Shown here: positions 1-8,414 of the stretch, in pieces
Position numbering within the stretch: the first letter of the stretch is position 1
Layout: each line of letters starts with the position of its first letter
DNA from: Synaphobranchus kaupii
Taxonomy: Eukaryota > Chordata > Actinopteri > Anguilliformes > Synaphobranchidae
Reading direction: 5' to 3'
DNA length: 64,000 nucleotides
Assembly: GCA_029718625.1 (NCBI GenBank)
Contig: CM056377.1
Coordinates: 95,472,998 to 95,536,997 of the forward strand
The notes under the pieces: generated by a model
What the model was told of the DNA's origin: nothing
The model's database searches: none
What the model saw: only the letters and a program-made list of their open reading frames with translations
Position numbers and translations under genes: made by a program

Positions 1-3000
1 TTATTCAGTAAAGACTTTATTTGATGTTAATTCACTTACCGCCTGAGTTTGCCTCTGCAATTGGATCCTTTTCCTGAGCACCCTGTGATGGTAAGACCAA
101 ACTATGGATGGATCAGTAGTAGTAGTAGGATCAGTGTAGGAACAGTAGTCTCCAGTTTCCTCAAACATTCATTCATTCACTGGCAAGATGAGCAAGGTTT
201 TTAATCATTCTGGTAGCAGGCAAGAAGCAGTGAGGAAGCTTGTTTCTCTTTGGCAGGGTTTGCGCAGTGTCGCCGATTATTCAATTGAGTTCTGTATGCT
301 TGCGGCTGAGAATGGATGGAATGAATAGGCATTGGTTACAATTTTTCAACTAGGTCTGTCAGAGTTATTAAAATACAAACTAGCTTCTAGACATTTACCT
401 CTTGAGCTTTATCAGTTAATTGTCCTGTCCATTCAAATAGACAGTTGCCTTCAGGAGCATGAATGCCAGTGAGAGGGACTTCCTCAGGGACTTCCTCAAA
501 CCAGTGCAAGACATCACAGTCCACAGTCCCCCAAAGATTAGAAAACTCAGCTGAGACTACGGCAGTCAACCTAATGTCTGCAGAGTTCGTCCGAGCCCTA
601 AGGCTGCCTCCCAGGAAGAGCCCATGCAGCTGGAGATTACAGGGCTCTGTTGCCTCAGGGAGAAGTGCTGTATATATTGCGGTTGTCCGGGTCATTTCCA
701 CATTGCTTGTCCAGACCTTTCAGGAAACGGGCAGGTTCATCAGGGTTCAGGAGAGATTGTTTCTTCAAAAAATCATTGTTTTCCTAACCATGCTTCCTGC
801 CAGTATCAAGTGGTCATCCTCACAGTTTGAGTTGCTAGCTTATATTGACTCAGGGGCTTTGGGGATTTTTTTAGACAAGACCTTACCTTCATTGGAGGGT
901 TCCTCTGGTTAGTCTGCCTCAGCCTTTAGATGGCACCACGCTAGATGGTAGGCCCCTTGGGTCTGGTTAGATTAACTAACTTCCCTCCCCCATCCAGCTG
1001 CGGTTAGGTGACTCCCACTCAGAGCTTACCCAGTTCCACTAGTAGATTCTCCTGAGTGTCCACTGGTTCTCATTCAACTATGGCTCAAGTTTCACAACCG
1101 TCACATCGACATATTGTCTGGTACTGGAGTGGGCTTCTAACTGTCACGGCAAATGTCTAACCTTCTTGTTCAGTCTCTCCAGCTCCCCACCAGATATTTT
1201 CCCTGTGTTGCAGACTCCTCTGGTGGGCGAAGATGATCCAGATCTCTCCCGTGTGCCCCCTGAACCCTGGGTTCTCCATCCAGTGTTCAGTAAACAGCTC
1301 GCCCGCAGGCTACCACCTCAATGCCTATATGACTGCATCATAGATCTGCTGCCAGGAAGCACTGCACCCCAGGGAAGAATCTTGCCCTTGTCAGGCCGGA
1401 AACTCAGGCTATGCAAACCTACATTAATCACCTTTGTTAAGGAAGGAGCCATTGTACAACAAAGCCAAACATTTTGCAATCAGCCTAAGGGTGGGAGCTG
1501 ACCTGGGACCTGTGGACCTGGAGAGAAATAATGTGCTCAATGGAGGGGAGAAAGATCATCCAGGTGGAGCTGACTGTACCATGGGAGCAGGGCGGTGAGG
1601 GGGCATCAGAGAGGAACCATGCCAGATATCATGATGTTGTGCAGGAGTGCAGAGACAAAGGCTGGTAGATTTGGCTGTTCACATTGGAGGTCAAATGCAG
1701 AAGATTCCTTGCTCAATCTGTTCGGACTCTGCATAGGATTGAGAAGAAGGGAAAGAATATTATTAGCAGTTTGTGGATTAGGGGAGGCAACAGAAAGAGC
1801 TTCCTATTGACTCTGGAATTGGAGGGAGGAGGTAAGCTGGAAGCCAGGAGGAGATGGTGACTTAGCCACCACTGTTGACTTGCCAACTGGAGAGTGTTAC
1901 GGTTAAGGGTCGAAACACTTGAGGAAGGTTGGGTACTGTCTGATGACATCAACTCCTGGCTAAGGCAACAGCCATCAATGGATGACTAAGTGAGGCATCG
2001 CAAGATGTATTGAAGTTCAATACTGCCAGACACATCAGACCAGGGTTCATTTTTTGTTGGTAAAAAGGATGCCAGCTTGCGCCCTGCATTGACTATCGAG
2101 GTGTTATAATAAAATAAGTACAAATCATTAACCTCTGCCACTGATGTGAATTCTCAGTCTTTGAATTGCTTCACAGGGCCACCATCTTCTTAAAGTTGTA
2201 ACTGTGCAATGCTTATAAAAGCAGTTGCACATAAAAGAGGGGGATGAGTGAATACTGCTCTTAATACCCCTACTGACACTATGAATCAGTTTATCTAACT
2301 CTCCTGCTGTTTTCCAGGAGCTTGTTGATGAGGTGCTTCAGGACATGCTCAACCAGTTTGTCTTTGTTTACTTAAGATGACATTTTGATCTTCTTCAGGT
2401 CCCACTCCAGAGCCCGTGCAACATGTTTGCCAAGTGCTGCAGAGACTCCTAGAACAACAGCTGCTCTTGAAACCTGAGAACTGTGAATTTAATACTAACC
2501 AGGTTTCATTTCTATGATTCATTGTTTCTGATGGTAGCCTACAGATGGACACTCAGACAGTGTCAGCTGTTGAGGATTAGCCTCAGCACACTTCTGTGAA
2601 GCAGGTGCATTGGGGTTTGCTGTATTAGGAACTTCAGCTCCATGGTGGCCCCATTGACATGTGACTCAAGTTTTTGTCTCTCTTCTACTGGTTACCCCAG
2701 GCAGAGGCAGGTTTCACCATACTCAAGCGGGGATTATGGCTCCAGTGCTCATCCACCCAGATCCCACTTGCCCTTTACGGTGGAGCTGGATGCCTCTGAT
2801 GTGGGGGGTAGGAACTATTCTATCCCAGCGATCCCCCAGGGACCAGAGATTCTCTCTGTGCACCTTTTTCTCTCGACGCCTTAGCCCAGCTGAGATAAAC
2901 GATATTGTGACTAAGATAAATGATATTGTGCACAGGTAACTCCTTGCTGTAAAGTTCATTGGCCTCATCATTTGCAGCTCCCTCATCCTGACGCCTATTG

Positions 3001-3510
3001 CCTGGGGTATCAAGATGGTGGTAAGAGGTGCAGCGAGAGTCTGATCCTGGAGGGGTTCCACGTAACCTTTTTTTGTTCCCACCTTTGCCTACTCCCAGGT
3101 TCTTCAGTGGACTTTACTGAGCCGGGAGGTCACCCAGGATTTTGTAAGAAGGAGATTGGTGGTGGCCCACCATGGAGACAGACACTTGATTCTTAGTCTC
3201 GGCCTGCCTTTCGCGCATCCTCAATAAGACCTCCAGACAGCCTCCTCCCAGTCTCCTGCACCCCCTGCCCATTCTCTCCTGCCCTTAGTCCCACATCTCT
3301 ATGGACTTCATTACTGGTCTGCCACCTTCACAGAGGTGGTCAATATATTATCCAAAGCTGCCCACTTTGTTCCCCTGGCCAAGCTCCCACCCAACCGAGA
3401 TTGCCCAGTTGGTTATCCAGCATGTGCTTCACCTGAGTGGTCTGCCCCAGAACATTGTTGTTCACAAAAATATGCATGTTAGAATTTTTGTTACATCTTT
3501 TTAACTCAGG
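1..3510 (+). mobile_element. Decayed Ty3/Gypsy LTR retrotransposon, 5' part
   Basis: A long-dead Gypsy element. Bases 1 to about 88 look like the end of an LTR, including a motif (CTGAGTTTGCCTCTGC) that recurs in the solo LTR near 58350. A short leader follows, then gag and pol relics in the usual order: a CCHC zinc knuckle (about 664-714), a protease DSGA motif (about 835-870), the region before reverse transcriptase (1190-1400), reverse transcriptase pieces (2035-2110 and 2310-2560), an RNase H piece (2660-2900) and an integrase core piece (3290-3480). Each piece has a recognisable counterpart in the intact pol at 8390-11761, but they lie in all frames with many stops. The homology stops near 3510 and no 3' LTR is seen. 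Family assignment is secure; exact ends are not. Confidence 0.85.
463..3504 (+). pseudogene. gag-pol relic of the decayed Gypsy element
   Basis: Non-functional coding relics on the plus strand. The zinc knuckle still has C-x2-C-x4-H-x4-C spacing in the frame open at 624-830. The protease active-site triad D-S-G is visible in the frame open at 463-912. The reverse transcriptase catalytic box near 2366-2397 has an extra base just before the two aspartates. The integrase piece at 3301-3504 keeps the start of the catalytic core (MDFITGLPPS) but not the full D-D-E set. Stops and shifts occur every few hundred bases, so no product is expected. Much of the connecting sequence no longer resembles the intact element, which suggests deletions as well as substitutions. 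Confidence 0.8.
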
Positions 3511-4369
3511 GGATTGTGCTAAACTCTTAACTCTTGTATTAAAAGACAGTACAAATTAGGTGGTGGATATCATTACATTATGATATTGAGATAAAGCAAC
3601 AACACAAGACCACGCGTTGTGTGTCTTCACCACTTGATGGAAAATAATAGCCCCTTAACTGTGAAAACTTGCCTAAATACTGTATATAAAACCGGCACAG
3701 GCCTCTTAATGTCTCACTTAAATACTTTTTTACTCCTAGAATAAAAATAAAAAAAACATTTTAAATGGGATTTCCCCCTTTTTATACCTGCTTCTTTTTA
3801 TATATCTTTCATTGGTACATTGTCTGCATTTGTTGTTACACATTTATTTCTCATATTTGTTGGAAAGTGCATCATGAATACACTATGACGTGATAGAGAT
3901 GAAAATTATTAAGTTTAAACTGAATTGCTTCTGTTCAAAAATCTGTTCTGTTATTTAAATGTATATCAAAAATATGCAATTTAAGTAAACCCACATAGCA
4001 TAGCTACAAAATACAGGTTATAATGGAAAACTACTGGTCTGATGGTAGATCTTGTTGATTAATTTTTCTTTCCTGTACTATGGTTACCATTGAACTAAAT
4101 AAAGCATAACCACTTCGCGTGCGAAAACTGCAATATAATCTGTGGAGGTTTTTTTTCTAGACAGGAGGGTTGTAATTTATATGCTTAAGCAATGCTTCAA
4201 GTATTCCCACTCCCTCATTTGCCTTTGCTCTCCAAATTACTCATTTGTGTGTCTTTGTCATTGCTGAAGGTGTGGTGATGGCCGCCGGAATCGCCCTCCT
4301 CGTCACATGCCACACCCCCATTGCCCTTTCCATTTCTTCTGCTCATTTAAAAGTAAATGCATTAATACA
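3511..4369. other. Unrecognised AT-rich intergenic sequence
   Basis: I see no gene, RNA gene or identifiable repeat here. The sequence is AT-rich with short homopolymer runs. A short ORF at 4245-4520 runs into the following transposon and has no recognisable domain. Confidence 0.5.
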
Positions 4370-4444
4370 TTTTCGTTACATTACATTACAGGCATTTAGC
4401 ATACATACACAACTTTTTAGCATTTTTTACATATTATCCATTTA

Positions 4445-5164
4445 CAGTGCATCCGGAAAGTATTCACAGCGCTTCACTTTTTCCACATTTTGTTCTGTTA
4501 CAGCCTTATTCCAAAATTGATTAAATTTATTTTTTCCCTCAAAATTCTACACACAACACCCCATAATGACAATGTGAAAAAAGTTTTTTTGAGATTTTTG
4601 CAAATTTATTAACAATAAAAAAATTAAATTTCTCATTTACATAAGTATTCATACCCTTTGCTTTAACGTATTTTTAAAGTATCATATTTCATATTTGGTC
4701 GCATATCCTTTACATGCTGTTACTTCCTGAAGTCTGTGACCATCAACATCAAAAAACTGTCGATATCTTATTTTCAGGTACTGTTACAAGCGATACTATA
4801 ACCTCTCTGCATTTGAATGGATCTCTATGGAAATTGGGGGGTGAGACTAGATTCAGCTGTAAATAACACTGGTACAGTATGGAACACATGGCTGGCTAAA
4901 TGGCTGTAAGTTATCAAGGGTCTGAGCTATCAAACGAGCCCCAAACCATCACTCTGTTGCCAGATATGGAGTAGATGTGGATGGATCACTGCAAGGGTTA
5001 TTTCTCCGGACTCATTTTCCTATAGAACTCTATGGGGAAAAAAGTCAGGAGAAACAACCCTTAAAGTGATCCATCCACATCTACTCCATATCTGGCAACA
5101 GAGTGATGGTTTGGGGCTCGTTTGATAAAAAGTGAAGCGCTGTGAATACTTTCCGGATGCACTG
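4445..5164. mobile_element. Non-autonomous Tc1/mariner-type element with TA duplication
   Basis: The two termini are perfect 38-bp inverted repeats (4445-4482 and 5127-5164) beginning CAGTGCATCCGGAAAG, and each is flanked by TA. This is the hallmark of Tc1/mariner insertion, and this terminal sequence is common in fish genomes. No transposase is present. The interior from about 4666 to 5126 is a different, fold-back repeat that also occurs near 29.1-30.0 kb and 61.9 kb, so the element is a shell carrying another repeat. Confidence 0.85.
4666..5126. repeat. Fold-back repeat inside the Tc1-type element
   Basis: The segment around 4946-5015 is the inverted complement of about 5050-5126; both arms contain CCAGATATGGAGTAGATG or its complement. 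The centre lies near the bases TCCTATAGAACTCTATGG. The left arm is longer than the right, which stops abruptly at the Tc1 terminal repeat. Other copies are at about 29080-30040 and 61890-62062. Confidence 0.75.
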
Positions 5165-5240
5165 TATACAGCTGGATATATATTGAAGCAATTCAGATGA
5201 AGTACCATGCTCAAGGGTACAACAGATTAAGTACCTTGCT

Positions 5241-5753
5241 TATACTACACTGCCGCCCACATTTTCACATTGGGGTGGCAAATTTGTTTAAATCCCAGTT
5301 AAAAGGTGGCTTGTGCTAAATTTTAGTGTGCACTGTAGCTTTGAACAGATGCTCTCTTGTCCAAATCAGTCGTGTAATCAAAGTGTTCTGCCTGAGCCTC
5401 GTGGTCTTGCTGTTAATCAGAGGATTGGTATTCATTTGACCTTTTTGTGGACATTTTTATTGAGGCAAGAGTCCTCTCCTCTCTTCCGTGGTGTGTGTGT
5501 CAATGATGCAATTGCCTTGCTTTGATGGGCTTTATAGTTGATTACATCACCCACCCATGCCTAACTATGTACTGACTCACTGTTAACCAAGCACATTCCA
5601 GGCAATGATTTTTTCAGCCTTCTGCATCTGATGAAAACCAGTTTTGTATTGGTTTAGTAGGGTGTTGCAACTTCTGAGGAATGACACAATAAATCATATC
5701 AAGTGTATGTAATGCAAAGTGAATATTAATCAGTGTGAAACTAACACAGAAAG
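5241..5753. other. Unrecognised sequence left of the Gypsy element
   Basis: No gene or named repeat recognised. The last five bases before the LTR (GAACG, 5754-5758) are the left copy of the Gypsy target duplication. Confidence 0.5.
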
Positions 5754-6021
5754 GAACGTGTAATGTTCCGCTCCCTTCCTGTTCGTTTTCCGCATTTTCC
5801 TGTTTTCCCTCCGTGTCATGTTGGATCCTTTTGTCCGTGTTTTCCCCGCTGCTGCGGACTAGGCGTTTCCTTCCCTGTCTTGTTCGTCTGGTTGTCTTGT
5901 CTTACTTCCGCCTTTTCACTCCGTCCCCCCTCGTTGCATGCATTTCCTCACCTGGTGTTTTGTAATCACTCCCGTTTATTTTCCACACCTGTTCCTTATT
6001 TAGTTCTTTCATTAACCTCAC

Positions 6022-6063
6022 TATATATTCCTTCGGCTGGCTGCCAGTCGGCGCCAGTTCGTT
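6022..6063 (+). promoter_or_regulatory. LTR TATA box, inferred start site and self-primer
   Basis: TATATA lies at 6022-6027. Thirty-one bases after its first T, the sequence GCCAGTTCGTT (6053-6063) is exactly complementary to AACGAACTGGC (7439-7449) just inside the 5' LTR. In the Tf1/sushi group the first 11 nt of the transcript fold back and prime reverse transcription at such a site. The spacing from the TATA box and the 11-nt length both fit. The start site itself is inferred. Confidence 0.75.
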
Positions 6064-6705
6064 AACTATCGTCACGCGGTGTTAATGCTCGTTGTTTCCC
6101 TGGTCGTGTTCTACGAACTACTCGCTTGGTTGTGGGATATAATCCCCTTGCAGCTTGGGTTCCGCTCCTAACTACAGTCTGGTAGTTTACCTCCTCGTCA
6201 ATTCCTGTTGTGCATGCAGCTAACCTGTTTCCCTTCTCCTCCATCTAACCCAGCTCCCATTCTCCCGTGGCAGTGTTCGTTTCCCCCGTATTCGTTGTGT
6301 GTGTTGCGGTACCTCCACCTCCAGCGCGTGTAGGCTCCGGGTTGGCGTTATACCTGGCTACCCTCCAGTTGTTCCTGTCCGGCCGAAGAAGCCACCTAGT
6401 TCTTCGGTTACGGTTCCGGGAGCTCTGGAGACCAGTCAGCTCCATCCGGACCTACCGCAGCTACGCCACACTACCCAGCCCTGCCGTGCTTCCCCAACCA
6501 CCTACCTGTCAAGCCCTACACCTCCGTGAGAACCTCCCGGTCATTTCCGTGCCTTCCCTTGCACTAATCCCCCCTGTTTTGTTTTGTTCTGTACCGGTGC
6601 AGTCATTCCGGTCCAGTTCCTGTCCTGCCGTAGTGAGTCGCTCCCCAGCTGGTTCCAGTCCAGTCCAGGTGTGAGTCGTGCACCTACCTGTCCAGTCCAG
6701 TTCCG

Positions 6706-7297
6706 GTTTGGAACAATCCGTCCCAGACTCTGATCCCTGTGTGGACCTCCCGGTCCAGTTCCAGTCCAGTCCAGTTCCGGTTTGGAACAAATCCGTTCCA
6801 GACCCTGATTCCAGTGTGGACCTCCCGGTCCAGTTCCAGTCCAGTCCAGTTCCGGTTTGGAACATTCCGTTCCAGACCCCGATTCCAGTGTGGACCTCCC
6901 GGTCCAGTTCCAGTCCAGTCCAGTTCCGGTTTGGAGCAAATCCGTTCCAGACCCTGATTCCAGTGTGGACCTCCCGGTCCAGTTCCAGTCCAGTCCAGTT
7001 CCGGTTTGGAACATTCCGTTTCAAACCCCGATTCCAGTGTGGACCTCCCGGTCCAGTTCCAGTCCAGTCCAGTTCCGGTTTGGAGCAAATCCGTTCCAGA
7101 CCCTGATTCCAGTGTGGACCTCCCGGTCCAGTTCCAGTCCAGTCCAGTTCCGGTTTGGAACATTCCGTTTCAAACCCCGATTCCAGTGTGGACCTCCCGG
7201 TCCAGTTCCAGTCCAGTCCAGTTCCGGCTTGGAACGAAACGTTCCAGACCTGCCAGCCCAGCTCCGGCTTGGAGCAGCCCGTTCCGGGCTTTCTAGC
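6706..7297 (+). repeat. 74/75-bp minisatellite in the 5' LTR, eight units
   Basis: Eight units start with TTCCGGTTTGG or TTCCGGCTTGG, at about 6706, 6776, 6851, 6925, 7000, 7074, 7149 and 7223. Internal units alternate between a 74-bp form (GGAACATTCC) and a 75-bp form (GGAGCAAATCC), giving a 149-bp higher-order dimer. Each unit itself contains short CCAGT repeats. The last unit is diverged. Confidence 0.93.
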
Positions 7298-7362
7298 AGA
7301 ACCTGTGTTATACTGTGTGTTTGCCATTCCTGTACAGTGTTGGGACTACCCCAACACTTAAT

Positions 7363-7369
7363 TTAATAA
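7363..7369 (+). promoter_or_regulatory. Polyadenylation signal AATAAA in the 5' LTR
   Basis: TTTAATAAACCCCCC near the end of the LTR; the same motif lies in the 3' LTR near 13220, where it would act on the genomic transcript. Confidence 0.65.
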
Positions 7370-7438
7370 ACCCCCCTTTCTGTGAATCTGTCTCCTGGTC
7401 GTTGCACTTGGGTTCGTCTCGTATCTGGTTCGTAACAG

Positions 7439-7449
7439 AACGAACTGGC
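7439..7449 (+). promoter_or_regulatory. Primer-binding site of self-priming type
   Basis: AACGAACTGGC begins two bases after the LTR end. It is an exact 11-nt complement of the inferred transcript 5' end at 6053-6063. No match to a tRNA 3' end ending in CCA was apparent at the usual position. Base 7438 (G) would be copied as one extra nucleotide outside the LTR, to be trimmed before integration. Confidence 0.75.
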
Positions 7450-7457
7450 CAAAAATC

Positions 7458-8414
7458 ATGGACCCAGCCGACCTGGAGCAGATTCGTCACGCCTTCTCCT
7501 GCCAAACTGCGGTCAGCGACCAACAGGGCCGTCGTTTGGATGACGTGTTGGAGGTGCTGAGGGGCATCACGGAGCAAGTGGCGCAGCTAGCTCTTCACCA
7601 GCCGCTTCCGCGTATTCCTATGGGCCCTACACCGCCCGCGCCGGATCCGCCGGTGGATCCTTCTGTTTCCACTTCACTCCGAGAGCCCCGCGTTCAACAT
7701 CCAGAATTATACCGCGGGGGATTGGGAAAATGTCGCGAATTCTTGATGAAATGCGACATTGTATTCCGGATGCAGCCCTCCTCCTTCGCCTCCGACCCAT
7801 GTAAGATCGCCTTTATAATGAGCAGCTTGGGAGGAGGTGCCCTGGAGTGGGCTACATCCATTTGGGACAGCCAAGTCGCGCTCTGCAACAACTTCGCTGC
7901 CTTCACCGCCGAGATGCGGCGTGTTTTCGATCACCCTACCTGTGGGCGAGACGCAACTCAACGTCTACTTCAGGTTCGTCAAGGAAGTCGTAGCGTCGCT
8001 GAAATGGCAATCCAATTCCGTACCCTCGCAGCGGAGTCCGGATGGAATGACACCGCCCTTCAGGGGGCCTTTCGCCAGGCGCTTAGCGAAGAGCTAAAAG
8101 ACCAACTTGCCACCCGTGAAGAATCTACCTCACTCAATTGCCTTATTAGCCTGGCCATAGCTATTGACAACCGTCTCCGTATCCGGGCCCGTGAGCGAGG
8201 GGGGAACCCCGGTCATCAGCAACACATACGCTCACACCCTTCTGCTTCTGGATCCAGAGCGGCGTCTGGGGTCTCTGAGGAAGAGCCCATGCAACTGGGC
8301 AGAGTTGCGGTCAACGCCGAGGAGCGCCAACGTCGCCTGCGATCTAGATCCTGTTTTTACTGTGGCAAGCCTGGCCACCAGATCGCCTCATGCCCCATTC
8401 GCCCAAAAGAATAG
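7458..8414 (+). CDS. gag: Gag capsid/nucleocapsid polyprotein of the Gypsy element
   Basis: 318 aa. The start ATG lies only 20 nt after the 5' LTR and is the first in this frame. Residues about 85-250 fit a retrotransposon gag capsid domain, preceded by a short predicted coiled region and a proline-rich linker (about 50-75). The C-terminus holds one CCHC zinc knuckle with C299, C302, H307 and C312, spaced C-x2-C-x4-H-x4-C, which binds genomic RNA. It ends with TAG at 8412-8414, three codons past a slippery heptamer, so most ribosomes should stop here and make Gag while a minority shift into pol. No internal stop or frameshift is present, so the protein is probably functional. Confidence 0.93.
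   Translation: MDPADLEQIRHAFSCQTAVSDQQGRRLDDVLEVLRGITEQVAQLALHQPLPRIPMGPTPPAPDPPVDPSVSTSLREPRVQHPELYRGGLGKCREFLMKCDIVFRMQPSSFASDPCKIAFIMSSLGGGALEWATSIWDSQVALCNNFAAFTAEMRRVFDHPTCGRDATQRLLQVRQGSRSVAEMAIQFRTLAAESGWNDTALQGAFRQALSEELKDQLATREESTSLNCLISLAIAIDNRLRIRARERGGNPGHQQHIRSHPSASGSRAASGVSEEEPMQLGRVAVNAEERQRRLRSRSCFYCGKPGHQIASCPIRPKE

Larger units (their letters stand above)
4370..5240 (+). repeat. Fish interspersed repeat split by a Tc1-type insertion
   Basis: The left half (about 4370-4444) reads TTACATTACAGGCATTTAGC and onward. The right half (about 5165-5240) reads ACAGCTGGATATATA then CTCAAGGGTACAACAG. Joined across the insertion these halves resemble one abundant teleost repeat that I recall but cannot name with certainty. 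The insertion interrupts it at a TA dinucleotide, which is present on both sides. A related fragment lies at 55975-56035. Confidence 0.6.
5759..7437 (+). repeat. 5' LTR of the Gypsy element
   Basis: 1,679 bp, TG...CA ends. It contains a TATATA box (6022-6027), the inferred transcription start near 6053, eight minisatellite units from about 6706 to 7297, and an AATAAA signal near 7363. R therefore spans roughly 6053 to 7385. Long open frames across the LTR on both strands come from its repeats and base composition, not from genes. Confidence 0.93.

Noticed and set aside
6509..7327. A 272-codon minus-strand ORF and several plus-strand ORFs over the LTR minisatellite
   Set aside because: The same peptide repeats appear in several frames because the 149-bp repeat period is not a multiple of three. 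They are by-products of the tandem array, not genes.
7446..7457. TGG near the Gypsy 5' LTR as the start of a tRNA primer site
   Set aside because: The following bases match no tRNA that I can recall, whereas the exact 11-nt self-complement explains the site better.
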